Part shown: one piece after another, positions 47,201 to 54,673 of the stretch
Numbering within the stretch: the stretch's first letter is position 1
How the letters are laid out: every line of letters starts with the position of its first letter
Source: Flavivirga spongiicola
GTDB lineage: Bacteria; Bacteroidota; Bacteroidia; Flavobacteriales; Flavobacteriaceae
DNA length: 64,000 nucleotides
Direction: 5' to 3'
Assembly (NCBI RefSeq): GCF_030540825.1
Contig: NZ_JAUOEO010000001.1
Span: 159,001 to 223,000 of the forward strand
Program-made: the position numbers and the translations under genes
The notes under the pieces: generated by a model
Database searches by the model: none
What the model saw: the letters and a program-made list of their open reading frames with translations, nothing else
Told to the model about the DNA's origin: nothing

Positions 47201-48674
47201 CTGTAGTAAAATAGACCTCTACTTTGGTAGGGGTAACTGTTTTTACAAAAGGACCAGCTTCTAAATTTAGTGTTGCAATAACATCTTCTTTTTCTGCTTT
47301 AATTTCCTTCTCGATAGTTGGCTCTTTATCTTTATTTTCTACCAAAAGGGTATTTGTACTTTTTCCACTTCTAAAACAGTAAATATTGCCTTCTCCTGTT
47401 GATGCAAACAAAGCATTATCTGCAATACCTAAAGCATACACAGCGCCTTTTACAGGAGCTTTCCATAAAGGCAATCCATTTTTAGTACTTACTGCGTACA
47501 CGGCATCTGTAGCCCCAGCATATAATACATCTCCTGAGATAATAATTCTATGAGCATTATAACCTCGTTTTAACCAAATAATTTTTTTTGTTTTTCGGTT
47601 ATAAGCAGAAATAGAATTATCTGTAAGAATGTAACTAACATCACCATTTACGACCATTTCTTTACCTCCTTTAAAAGACATATACTCTGCATTTTTTGTC
47701 TTTTCAGAAGTCCCTGGTACTGCAAAATCTCCTATAGTTTCAGTAATACTTTTGTTTCTTGATGTTTGAGTATGCACTATATTTTTCTCTGGAGTAATTA
47801 ATACAAAACACCCTCCCGTTCCGGCTATTTGTCCTTTACTTTCTCCATTACTTTTATTAAAAAATATAGGAGATATTCTTCCTTGTGGTTGAATAATTTT
47901 AGTTCCGGTAGATGCCATAGCACCTTCTAATGTTAGGTTTTCATAGGTATTAACATAGGTGCCTTTGCCTTCAGGTTTTCCTGTTTTAGCATTTATAGCA
48001 CAGAAGTAAGAATCTTTCCAAGGTAGCAATGATGCTCCAAAATAAGCAATACCATCTTCAATTAAAATACCTGTTCTAATAGGCCAAAAAGAAATAAGTG
48101 CATTGTTATTTACTAATTTTTTAGGTTGATCTTTAACAGGAGAATATTTCCAAACTAACGCGCCATTTGATGCTTTTATACAGTATGCAAAACCATCATC
48201 TGAACCAAAATATAGCTTTCCTGAATAAAATACCGGAGCTACCCGAATAGGGCCGCCTGTGGTATATGTCCACATTTCTTTACCTGTTTTAGTATCTAAA
48301 CAATGAATGGCATGGTCTGATGTGGATCCATAATACAATTTGTCTCCGGCGATAATTGGGTAATAAGCTAAATCGTAATCGCGCATAGAAGGTAAAGGTC
48401 CACTTCTGGCATAGGTATCCTCTTTTGCAGGACCATACCATGCTGGTGAAGGCAATTGTGATGCTTTATAATGCCAATCTTCTCCTAAAGTTGCGATATC
48501 TAGTTGTACTGACGAATTTCCGCTTCTAAAATTGTCTTTTTTAAATTGTTGCCAATCTTGAGCAACTTCCTCTGGTAGTATTCTTTTATTCTGCTCTTCG
48601 CAGTTATAAAAAAGTATCGTGATCAATCCTATAAATAATACTTTACGTATTATATGTCTTAGCGTTTTTTTCAT
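44280..48674 (-). CDS. 1464-residue mosaic lipoprotein: PQQ propellers, methyltransferase-like, chitobiase-C and PA14-like domains
   Basis: The signal LITILFYNC suggests a lipoprotein. Domain order by eye: PQQ-type beta-propeller repeats (about 35-450, HCLDTKTGKEMWTYTTGG, YCIKASNGALVWKY); a fibronectin/purple-acid-phosphatase-N-like domain (about 470-555); a Rossmann-like segment resembling a degenerate SAM methyltransferase (about 560-720, GIAVIFGVENKDQAI, VIRLIKPKGYAILNNKK); more propeller repeats (about 770-1120, DAFNGSVLWSKEIP, NATNGELIWHKEQ). Then come a CSC at 1134-1136 (GGGCSCGNWLE), two chitobiase-C-like modules (YYTTDGSEPT, HYTIDGTEPT) and a PA14-like end (about 1335-1464). No function is known to me. 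It is 125 bp downstream of the ABC ATPase gene, and its chitobiase-C/PA14 tail resembles that of the GH20 protein. Confidence 0.85.
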   Translation of the reverse strand: MKKTLRHIIRKVLFIGLITILFYNCEEQNKRILPEEVAQDWQQFKKDNFRSGNSSVQLDIATLGEDWHYKASQLPSPAWYGPAKEDTYARSGPLPSMRDYDLAYYPIIAGDKLYYGSTSDHAIHCLDTKTGKEMWTYTTGGPIRVAPVFYSGKLYFGSDDGFAYCIKASNGALVWKYSPVKDQPKKLVNNNALISFWPIRTGILIEDGIAYFGASLLPWKDSYFCAINAKTGKPEGKGTYVNTYENLTLEGAMASTGTKIIQPQGRISPIFFNKSNGESKGQIAGTGGCFVLITPEKNIVHTQTSRNKSITETIGDFAVPGTSEKTKNAEYMSFKGGKEMVVNGDVSYILTDNSISAYNRKTKKIIWLKRGYNAHRIIISGDVLYAGATDAVYAVSTKNGLPLWKAPVKGAVYALGIADNALFASTGEGNIYCFRSGKSTNTLLVENKDKEPTIEKEIKAEKEDVIATLNLEAGPFVKTVTPTKVEVYFTTENKEVCNIAWGDDADKITFVKEEEATKIHRIVIDNLRKDFIYRYQITSNDKKTKVYEYDNFFNFEEQLPINSNTSEKSVLLSEIDNLGLSSNGIAVIFGVENKDQAIQIASLSGVKVMLFDTSISKIQKLREELQKTGLYGGKIELHQVNNISKLPITSDIASLVIVNNPSNISSDEVIRLIKPKGYAILNNKKANFKDWIGKSGSKWQVSYINEEAFDVLKKAEVETAGKWTHQYGLPDNTAFGGESLWGSTSTQDFEIQWMGRPGPRFQTDRNGRKSSPLAVNGKMFVQGRDRIIAVDAFNGSVLWSKEIPDINRMNILRDCSNWTADDNFIYIALKNNALKVNSNTGSIEKIIPVITGNNNAPKDWGYISAVQNKIIGSSVPEGSAYRNYHGSEGWYDNKTGPLTDKVVSYNLFAKSSKDGENLWVYEKPSTYILNTTITIQNNQISFVESRNRGFKLSKDQRADPSIFQNLYLVSLNIETGKLNWEKAINTKAGVTTYFMAGNADQNVILASNGGKYYIYNYNATNGELIWHKEQKWFSGDHGGHFSRPAIVNNRLIVKPAMYQLNTGELLKEEVPKAGHGCASYALSEQSIFYRGGSVTQFNFDTNKFSQWDRLRPDCWLSTIPAQGMILSPEAGGGCSCGNWLETSMVFAPKSRAPISFIYDNEKFIDSLSIEIKSRDKDNTEIYYTTDGSEPTNHSTKYAEPIIITSTTTLKTVIYVKKNGDPVAFTRTKEFTRLRQTPVIVEIPQLINGKWQFYIERNGNTGDIHYTIDGTEPTQASPKYEHSVVISDKTLIKAKTFWKENREILESEEASFEMLIPELIAGVNLEAKSGIIRNYYKESGKKDKIPDLNELKPKKVEIIDTFTSMPFENKNKFALRFKGYINIPEDGMYTFTSKSSRSYDFVTLHKEKEIESKGNKEVSKIVPLKKGLHPIMVDHFVAEGPSGYDLQIEGPNLEKQTIPSTFLYH

Positions 48675-48799
48675 GTGTTTATTTTTATTTTTTTTAAGTC
48701 ACATGTAACCTTTGATGATGTAAAATAATCATTACCCTGCGTGTTTAAAGATTATTTTAATCATATTGGTTTCATCTTTTAAAGTTTGTTGTGTTGCTA

Positions 48800-49459
48800 T
48801 TATTCTTCTATAAGTTTTCCTTGGTGTAATTTGATTGTTCTTGTAGCATAATCATCAGCTAAACTACCATGTGTTACCATAACTACGGTACCTCCTTCTT
48901 GTTGATATTTTTTAAAATAATTCATCACTTCAATAGTATTTCTTTCATCTAAATTGCCTGTAGGTTCGTCGGCCAAAATTAAAGATGGTTTTGTTATTAA
49001 TGCTCTTGCTAATGCTACGCGTTGTTTTTCACCAGCACTTAATTGTGACGGTTTATGGTTTAAACGCTTTTCAATGCCTAATTCTGTCGCTAATTGTATA
49101 GCGTCTGATTTGTTTAATTGTATATCAGCCAATGTATTCGGAAGCAAAATATTCTCTAAAACTGTTAAGTAAGATAATAAGTGATAGGATTGAAATACGA
49201 ATCCTATGTCGTTAGCTCTATAGCTTCTTCGTTCCTTTTCTGACAAAGAAAATAGGTTTTTATTATTCACAATAACGTCTCCTGACGATGGATGCAGCAT
49301 GCCTCCTAAAGCAAACAGTAATGTGGACTTACCACTACCACTTTCTCCTTTTATGAGTATAAATTCTGATTTATTAATTTTTAAATCAACATTATTTAAA
49401 GCAGCTACATTACTTTTAGAAGTTGCAAAGTTTTTATGTAAAGCATTTATTTCTATCAT
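48800..49459 (-). CDS. MacB/LolD-type ABC transporter ATP-binding protein
   Basis: 219 residues, soluble. The Walker A is at 38-46 (GESGSGKST), the Q-loop in FVFQSYHLLSYLTV, the signature LSAGEKQRVALARAL, Walker B LILADEPTGNLDE and the switch His in VVMVTHG. This set places it in the LolD/MacB/FtsE group that powers mechanotransmission rather than import. It starts 1 bp after the FtsX-like permease stop, so the two form one complex. The genomic place, between a ThiF-type enzyme and a mosaic lipoprotein, suggests a maturation or extraction role for a surface protein or cofactor, but this is inference. Confidence 0.93.
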   Translation of the reverse strand: MIEINALHKNFATSKSNVAALNNVDLKINKSEFILIKGESGSGKSTLLFALGGMLHPSSGDVIVNNKNLFSLSEKERRSYRANDIGFVFQSYHLLSYLTVLENILLPNTLADIQLNKSDAIQLATELGIEKRLNHKPSQLSAGEKQRVALARALITKPSLILADEPTGNLDERNTIEVMNYFKKYQQEGGTVVMVTHGSLADDYATRTIKLHQGKLIEE

Positions 49460-49460
49460 A

Positions 49461-50600
49461 TCATTGCTCTTTTAATAATTGTGCCGCATCTTGATTTACA
49501 AACCATAGCACCGGTAAAACTGAAACCATGGCTGCAAATAATGGGCCTATTAAAATAGCCCAAAGTAATAAGCTATAATTGGGTGAAATAAAGGTTTTAG
49601 CAACCTTAAATATATTAGGTCCTAGTTGGTAGGATAACAGGGTTCCCACAACAAAACCTATTAATGCTCCTATGAATCCCAAGATAAAGGCTCGTAAAAA
49701 GAATTGCTTACTAATATGCCATCCGGAAAAACCAATAGCTCTCATGATACCAATTTCGTGAGTGCGCGTTTTAACATTGGTTAAGACTACAGATCCTAAC
49801 AGTAAAGCACAAATAATCAATACTACTGGAAATAAAAAGGAAAAATACTTATCAGTCATTTTTCGTTGTTTTTCTCTGGCATCGGCGACGCTAGATTTCA
49901 TTATGACTTTAGCTTCGGGCGCTATTTTAGCTAATTCAGCTCTTAATTCACTCAAAGGATCTCCATTTTTGGTTGAGCACATACAGTTAATAGCCATCAC
50001 CTCATTAACGCGCCCTTCCATTTTAATTAAACCTTGCAATGTTTTTAAATCGAAATAAATGCGTACATCATCTTCACTACCGGATTCTGTTAAGGTTTTT
50101 GAAACTTGAAATTCTTTTTCAAAAATTGTAATAATATCGCCCTCTTTTATGTGAAACTGATTGGCTACTTCATAGCCCAAATACACTTTGTTTTCCTCTA
50201 TAGCAAAAATCATTTTAGATTTTACAGCACCAGACGGTTCTCGTTCTTTGCTAGAAATGCCTGTAAGCACCACATCTTTTCCTTGCCATTGTACACGTTT
50301 ATGAAGCGTTGCCGTTAAATGCGCATAATTCACTGATTTTTGACTAACCAACTTATCTACGACGTTTTGGGACATGCTTAAATTTGAATAGCCTTCAACC
50401 CAAAATTGATTCATATCTGATTCCCCTGGAATGATACGTACATTAAACCCCATGTCTCTGGTTAGCCGAATGGTTTCTTTTTGAGTCGCCTGTGTCATCG
50501 TGTAAAATGCTACCACAAATGCCACCAAGGCTATCATGCCTATAAGTCCCATTAAAAAATTGAACTTTCTATGTACTATTTCTTTAAAGACTAACAACAT
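49461..50600 (-). CDS. FtsX/MacB-type ABC transporter permease with a periplasmic CxC
   Basis: 379 residues: one N-terminal span (about 13-38), a periplasmic domain (about 40-255), then three spans (about 255-280, 305-330, 345-370), the MacB/LolC layout. The intracellular coupling segment THEIGIMRAIGFSGWHISKQ is typical of the family. The periplasmic domain holds C206 and C208 (INCMCSTKNG), which is not a usual feature of LolC/E or MacB. It pairs with the adjacent ATPase. It begins 18 bp after the ThiF gene, in the same run as a carrier protein and an oxyanion importer. Confidence 0.88.
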   Translation of the reverse strand: MLLVFKEIVHRKFNFLMGLIGMIALVAFVVAFYTMTQATQKETIRLTRDMGFNVRIIPGESDMNQFWVEGYSNLSMSQNVVDKLVSQKSVNYAHLTATLHKRVQWQGKDVVLTGISSKEREPSGAVKSKMIFAIEENKVYLGYEVANQFHIKEGDIITIFEKEFQVSKTLTESGSEDDVRIYFDLKTLQGLIKMEGRVNEVMAINCMCSTKNGDPLSELRAELAKIAPEAKVIMKSSVADAREKQRKMTDKYFSFLFPVVLIICALLLGSVVLTNVKTRTHEIGIMRAIGFSGWHISKQFFLRAFILGFIGALIGFVVGTLLSYQLGPNIFKVAKTFISPNYSLLLWAILIGPLFAAMVSVLPVLWFVNQDAAQLLKEQ

Positions 50601-50618
50601 CTTACTTTATATATTTTT

Positions 50619-51359
50619 TTAGCCACCACAAATGGCACATCCTTTTCTAGGTTTAATATGAATAGTTTGCACGTCCATGGTTTTCATATCCATCGTTAGT
50701 AATCTATTCTTTAAAGGTTCTCCAAACCCAGAAATCAACTTAATTGCTTCCATAGCACCTAAACAAGCAATGGTTCCAGAAACGGCTCCGAATACTGGAA
50801 ACCTACGTTTCCAAGCCACAGGCTGTTCTGGATATAAACAAGACAAACAAGCGGTTTCTCCTGGAACAATAGTTGTTATTTGTGCTTCAAGTTCATACAT
50901 CGCACAATCTACTAATGGCTTACTTTGTTTTATGGCTTCCCTGTTCATTAAAAAGCGTTCTTCAAATAGTGGCGCTGCATCCACAATAACGTCAGCCATA
51001 CCTACTAATTTTTCTGCGTTTTGCTCATTGATATTTTCAGGAACGCTAATTATATTTATGTGTGGGTTTAATTCTTTTAAACGTCTTTCTGCCGATTCAA
51101 CACGAGGTTTTCCTAACCAATCATGTGTCATTAAAAGCTGCCTATTTAAATCGCTGTGTTTTACATTACCTGCATGCGCCAAAATAAGGGTTCCTACTCC
51201 TGCAGCAGCCAGTTCGTATGCCACTACACTCCCTAACCCGCCACAACGTGATACTAAAACCGTACTGTTTTTTAAACGTTCTTGACCATCAATACCATGT
51301 CCCGGTACATCAAGTTGCCATTCGTAAGTTGCTAATTCTTCTTCTGTTAATTTTTTCAT
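50619..51359 (-). CDS. ThiF/MoeB/HesA-type E1-like adenylyltransferase
   Basis: 246 residues, cytoplasmic. The ATP-binding start is VLVSRCGGLGSVVAYELAAAGVG (first half shown), followed by SDLNRQLLMTHDWLGKPRVE, which carries the Arg and Lys typical of the family. VVDAAPLFEERFLMN corresponds to the usual DGTDN segment. Zn-site Cys pairs are CLSCLY and CAICGG at the very end. It would adenylate the C-terminal Gly of the MoaD/ThiS-type protein encoded just before it. The MoaD stop and this start overlap as TAATG, so they are translationally coupled. It is a separate gene from the longer MoeB-rhodanese protein at 54674, so the cluster has two E1-type enzymes. Confidence 0.88.
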   Translation of the reverse strand: MKKLTEEELATYEWQLDVPGHGIDGQERLKNSTVLVSRCGGLGSVVAYELAAAGVGTLILAHAGNVKHSDLNRQLLMTHDWLGKPRVESAERRLKELNPHINIISVPENINEQNAEKLVGMADVIVDAAPLFEERFLMNREAIKQSKPLVDCAMYELEAQITTIVPGETACLSCLYPEQPVAWKRRFPVFGAVSGTIACLGAMEAIKLISGFGEPLKNRLLTMDMKTMDVQTIHIKPRKGCAICGG

Positions 51360-51637
51360 TACCCTCCTGAAATTGGTGACATTAAAGTAACCTCATCACC
51401 TTCGGTGAGTGTTACATTGTCTTCATAGCTTATTTGTGATTGATTGATAACAATTAAATTTGAATGACGGTATCCGTTATTTTCATCAAATAAAATAGAT
51501 TCAAACTTTTCACCATACTTACCAGCTATTTTTTTTAATAGATCCTGAAGCTTTGCTCCATCATTTACAACAATGGTGTCAGCTCCGTTTCCAACAACAT
51601 CTTTTATCTGAGCCGTAAATCTTAATTTTATATTCAT
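51359..51637 (-). CDS. MoaD/ThiS-family sulfur-carrier protein
   Basis: 92 residues with a beta-grasp pattern (MNIKLRFTAQIKDVVGNGAD) and the required C-terminal Gly-Gly (EVTLMSPISGG). Length and the end fit MoaD (about 81-90 residues) better than ThiS (about 66). The adjacent ThiF-type gene should activate the terminal Gly for sulfur transfer. It is 2 bp downstream of the oxyanion-importer ATPase gene, so the carrier is expressed with a molybdate/tungstate-type uptake system. That favours a molybdopterin role over thiamine synthesis. The other molybdopterin genes (moaA, moaC, moaE) are not visible in the window. Confidence 0.85.
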   Translation of the reverse strand: MNIKLRFTAQIKDVVGNGADTIVVNDGAKLQDLLKKIAGKYGEKFESILFDENNGYRHSNLIVINQSQISYEDNVTLTEGDEVTLMSPISGG

Positions 51638-51639
51638 AG

Positions 51640-52293
51640 TTATAATTCTGTTGGTTGTAACTCTTTTACTTCTCCATTCTTAAATTTTAAAACTTTATCA
51701 GCCAATTTAACGGCTTCCGTTTTTGAGTGTGTTACATGTAAAACCGTAACATCAAAATTTTGTTTTAAACTTGATAATAAATTAAACATATCGTCTTTAG
51801 TATGTTCATCTAAAGCACTTAAAGGCTCATCTAAACATATTACTTTTGGGTAAAAACTTAAAGCTCTGGCCAAAGCAACACGTTGCTTTTCTCCTCCGCT
51901 TAAATCATGGGCTTCTCTATCTAAAAGATAATCAATGCCAAAAACTTGAGCGAGCTCATTAACACGTTCCTTTATTTTATGTTTGTCCCATTTTCTTATT
52001 TTTAACGCAAATCCTATATTTTGGGCAACCGTCATATGTTTAAATAACACACCATCTTGTGGCACATAACCAATTTCTCTTTTGGCAGGCATATCGGCAG
52101 AAATATTATGTTCTTCTAACCAAATCTCTCCTGATTTAATTTGTCGCAAACCGCAAATAGATTCCATGACTGTCGTTTTTCCACATCCTGTTTTCCCCAT
52201 TAACACCACATAGTCTCCTTTATTAATTTCAAAATTAACATCGGTTAACGAAAAATCACCTTGCTCTATATTTAAATTGACACATACTATCAT
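51640..52293 (-). CDS. modC: Molybdate/tungstate-type ABC importer ATPase (ModC/TupC-like)
   Basis: 217 residues. Walker A at 33-41 (GKTGCGKTT), Q-loop in IGYVPQDGVLFKHMTV, signature LSGGEKQRVALARAL, Walker B VICLDEPLSALDE and switch His in VLHVTHSKTEA. It lacks the C-terminal TOBE/MOP oxyanion-sensing domain that a full-length ModC has, so it resembles short TupC/WtpC-type ATPases. Its ATG directly follows the permease stop (TAGATG), so they are coupled. Together with the permease and the double binding protein it should import molybdate or tungstate. Sulfate is less likely because of the MoaD/MoeB neighbours. Confidence 0.85.
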   Translation of the reverse strand: MIVCVNLNIEQGDFSLTDVNFEINKGDYVVLMGKTGCGKTTVMESICGLRQIKSGEIWLEEHNISADMPAKREIGYVPQDGVLFKHMTVAQNIGFALKIRKWDKHKIKERVNELAQVFGIDYLLDREAHDLSGGEKQRVALARALSFYPKVICLDEPLSALDEHTKDDMFNLLSSLKQNFDVTVLHVTHSKTEAVKLADKVLKFKNGEVKELQPTEL

Positions 52294-53052
52294 CTATAAA
52301 ACGGTGTTTTTATCTCCAAATAGCCTCACAATCATTAACACGGCAAAACCTGAGACTATCATGATTAATGACACGGCCACTGCTGCTTCTATATTACCAA
52401 CAGACATTTCTAAAAAAACCGTTGTTGGCAGCACTTCGGTACGCATTCTGGTTGCTCCAGAGAAAATAAGGATGGGACCAAATTCCCCTAAGGCTCTTGC
52501 CCACGCTAATGATGCTGCTGTTAAAATGCCATTTTTTGCCTGTGGCAACAATATGTAAAAAAATGATTGACTTTGATTGCATCCTAATGTTAATGCTACT
52601 TGCTCTTGCCGATTATTTATTTGAATAAATGTAACGTACATGGTTCTTACCGCAAAAGCACAGGCTACCATAAATTGTGCTATAACCACACTATAGACTG
52701 TATAGGTAATGCGCATATGGCTTTCTATAAATTGTCCTGGTGCTGTTTGAAACAGGATAAGTAAACTCAACCCTATTACCAGTGGTGGCAACACAATAGG
52801 AATGTCTAACACGGCATCAATAAATTTTTTGAACCGAAACTCAAAACGTGCCATAAAATACCCTAGAGGTATGGCTACCAACACACTTAAAATCATGGTC
52901 ACGGTACAGGTAATTAAACTTAACTTTATGGCATATTGAATTTCTTCACTTTGTAATGCTTCTAGGATATGCCCAGGCGATGTATAGGACATATCTGCCA
53001 GCATCATCGCTAATATTAATACAATATAGGTTGAAGCTATGACCCCCATCAT
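52294..53052 (-). CDS. modB: Molybdate/tungstate-type ABC importer permease (ModB-like)
   Basis: 252 residues, five or six membrane spans. The EAA coupling loop is present as LTLGCNQSQSFFYILLPQAKNG, followed by AWARALGEFGPILIFSG, the hallmark ALGEFG of ModB/CysT-type permeases. The start is unsettled. The open frame runs upstream for 22 codons to the TAA of the binding-protein gene, in the same frame, encoding a charged stretch then NLPFFL, which would complete a normal first span. No ATG, GTG or TTG lies in that stretch. Either the annotated ATG is correct with a short first span, or a rare ATT/ATA start or read-through is used. Confidence 0.88.
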   Translation of the reverse strand: MMGVIASTYIVLILAMMLADMSYTSPGHILEALQSEEIQYAIKLSLITCTVTMILSVLVAIPLGYFMARFEFRFKKFIDAVLDIPIVLPPLVIGLSLLILFQTAPGQFIESHMRITYTVYSVVIAQFMVACAFAVRTMYVTFIQINNRQEQVALTLGCNQSQSFFYILLPQAKNGILTAASLAWARALGEFGPILIFSGATRMRTEVLPTTVFLEMSVGNIEAAVAVSLIMIVSGFAVLMIVRLFGDKNTVL

Positions 53053-53118
53053 TAAAAAAAACGGAAGATTAGATTTAACCTTTAACTTTTTTGTATGTAT
53101 TTCTGCTTCTATGATAAT

Positions 53119-54630
53119 TTATTTTTCTGTTTTACTGTATTTCCACTCGAAACCATTATCAAGGTATTTCTTTTTTGAATTTTCGTCTGTTAGCGCTTTC
53201 AATAAACGTTTCATTATATTCTGGTTTTCTGAATTTGTTGATATTCCAAAATTCTGAATCGCATTGGCTTGGTCTTCACTTAACCTTATCATATCCAATT
53301 TATCCTTTACCTGAGCTATATTAGCTTCATATACCACAACAGCATCCAAAGATCCTGTTCTAATCTGATTTACCAACAAATCGGCTGTTGGCGTTTGTGA
53401 CCTTACATTTTTATATACAGCTTCCCATATATTTTGACTTTCTAAAAGTCTTTTTGTTAAGGCTCCTAAAGCACTTTGATTATGATTACATATTCCTAAT
53501 TGTAATCCGTTGGCAGTTAAATCATTTAAGGATTGGATTTTTTTAGGGTTTCCTTTTTCTACAGCTATTACAATACTTGTTTTCGAAATATCTGTAATCG
53601 TATTAAATTCATCTTCAACCTGTGTCATAAATGACACATCACATGATAAATAAGCATCTGGTTGTTGTCCCGCTTTTATTTGAGACACCAAAATACCACA
53701 GCCATTATAAACTCTATTTACTTCGACTCCCTCGCGCTTTTCAAATGCTTGTATCGTTTTATCTATGGCTAAACGGTTTACACCGCCACTATAAAATAGC
53801 AATTTGGGTTTTTCGCTCCAAACATCCCCTACAATGGGTTGATAAGCAAACTTCTTGAATACGGGCAGCCCTTTATCTTTAGCCGATATATATCTTATAA
53901 ATTTAAGTGCTTCTGTGGCCTGTGTAGAATAGTTTAGGACGCCAATGGTAATGTTTTTAATATAATTTTTAAACAGTGGTACATTAACTATATCTATATC
54001 ATCATATTGACTAGCTGTCACGTCCCAAATAATACCGGCATCGGTTGTACCCAACTTAATAGTATTGGCAACCTCATTAACCGTTGGCATTAACACCGAT
54101 ACATTATTGCTTAAGGCATTCCAGTGATTAGATTCTGTTAGCATTTTTTTTGTTAATCGTCCTATAGAAGCAGCATCTGGATTTGCAATAGCAACTTTAA
54201 TGGTATCTTGACATAAGTCTTCAATGTTATGTACCTTTTTAGGATTTCCTTTTGCTACCGCTATCACAGGCTGAATAAATGCTAAGGATTGTGTTTCTTT
54301 TACTAAGCCAAATGAAATGGCTTCGTTTATATAACTTTTATCTGCAGCCAAATACAAATCACCATGCCTGGCAACTCTTAAATTTGAAAGTAGCGTTCCA
54401 GACCCTCCATATTGAACATCAATACGAATACCATATTCCTGATAATATTGTTTTGTGACTTTTTCTACAACAGGCTTCATACCGGCTGCACAATAAAGTA
54501 GTAATGATTTTTGCTCCTCTTTCTGTTTACAACTAACGCAGCCTATACTTATAACCATAAGTAATAGTAGCAAACGATTCCATTTTACAAACATTTTTTG
54601 GCTTTTAAAATACTTTATACAAATATGCAA
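53119..54630 (-). CDS. Tandem-fused ModA-type oxyanion-binding lipoprotein
   Basis: 503 residues. The ATG at about 54594 (MFVKWNRLLLLLMVISIGC) gives a good lipoprotein signal ending CVSC. Two consecutive ModA/PBP-II domains follow. Copy 1 is about 38-265 (LLLYCAAGMKPVVEKV, YGGSGTLLSNLRVARHGDLYLAAD). Copy 2 is about 275-490 (LLFYSGGVNRLAIDKT, YNGCGILVSQIKAGQQPDAYLSCD). Both keep the motif G-S/C-G, then a GDLYLAAD/PDAYLSCD-type strand, and the AVAKGNPKK/AVEKGNPKK strand. Each should bind one tetrahedral oxyanion, although copy 2 has Cys where copy 1 has Ser in the ligand loop. A two-domain ModA is unusual. It is the first component of the importer operon. Confidence 0.88.
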   Translation of the reverse strand: MHICIKYFKSQKMFVKWNRLLLLLMVISIGCVSCKQKEEQKSLLLYCAAGMKPVVEKVTKQYYQEYGIRIDVQYGGSGTLLSNLRVARHGDLYLAADKSYINEAISFGLVKETQSLAFIQPVIAVAKGNPKKVHNIEDLCQDTIKVAIANPDAASIGRLTKKMLTESNHWNALSNNVSVLMPTVNEVANTIKLGTTDAGIIWDVTASQYDDIDIVNVPLFKNYIKNITIGVLNYSTQATEALKFIRYISAKDKGLPVFKKFAYQPIVGDVWSEKPKLLFYSGGVNRLAIDKTIQAFEKREGVEVNRVYNGCGILVSQIKAGQQPDAYLSCDVSFMTQVEDEFNTITDISKTSIVIAVEKGNPKKIQSLNDLTANGLQLGICNHNQSALGALTKRLLESQNIWEAVYKNVRSQTPTADLLVNQIRTGSLDAVVVYEANIAQVKDKLDMIRLSEDQANAIQNFGISTNSENQNIMKRLLKALTDENSKKKYLDNGFEWKYSKTEK

Positions 54631-54673
54631 CTATTTTTACAAATAATTAAATTAAAACACGTTAAAAACACAC

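Noticed and set aside
50677..51285. 202-codon plus-strand ORF
   Set aside because: It lies antisense to the clear ThiF-type gene, has low-complexity Ser/Ala-rich composition and no recognisable domain.
51359..51637. Carrier protein as ThiS for thiamine synthesis
   Set aside because: At 92 residues it is longer than usual ThiS, it is coupled to an oxyanion importer, and no thiG, thiC or other thiamine genes are seen.
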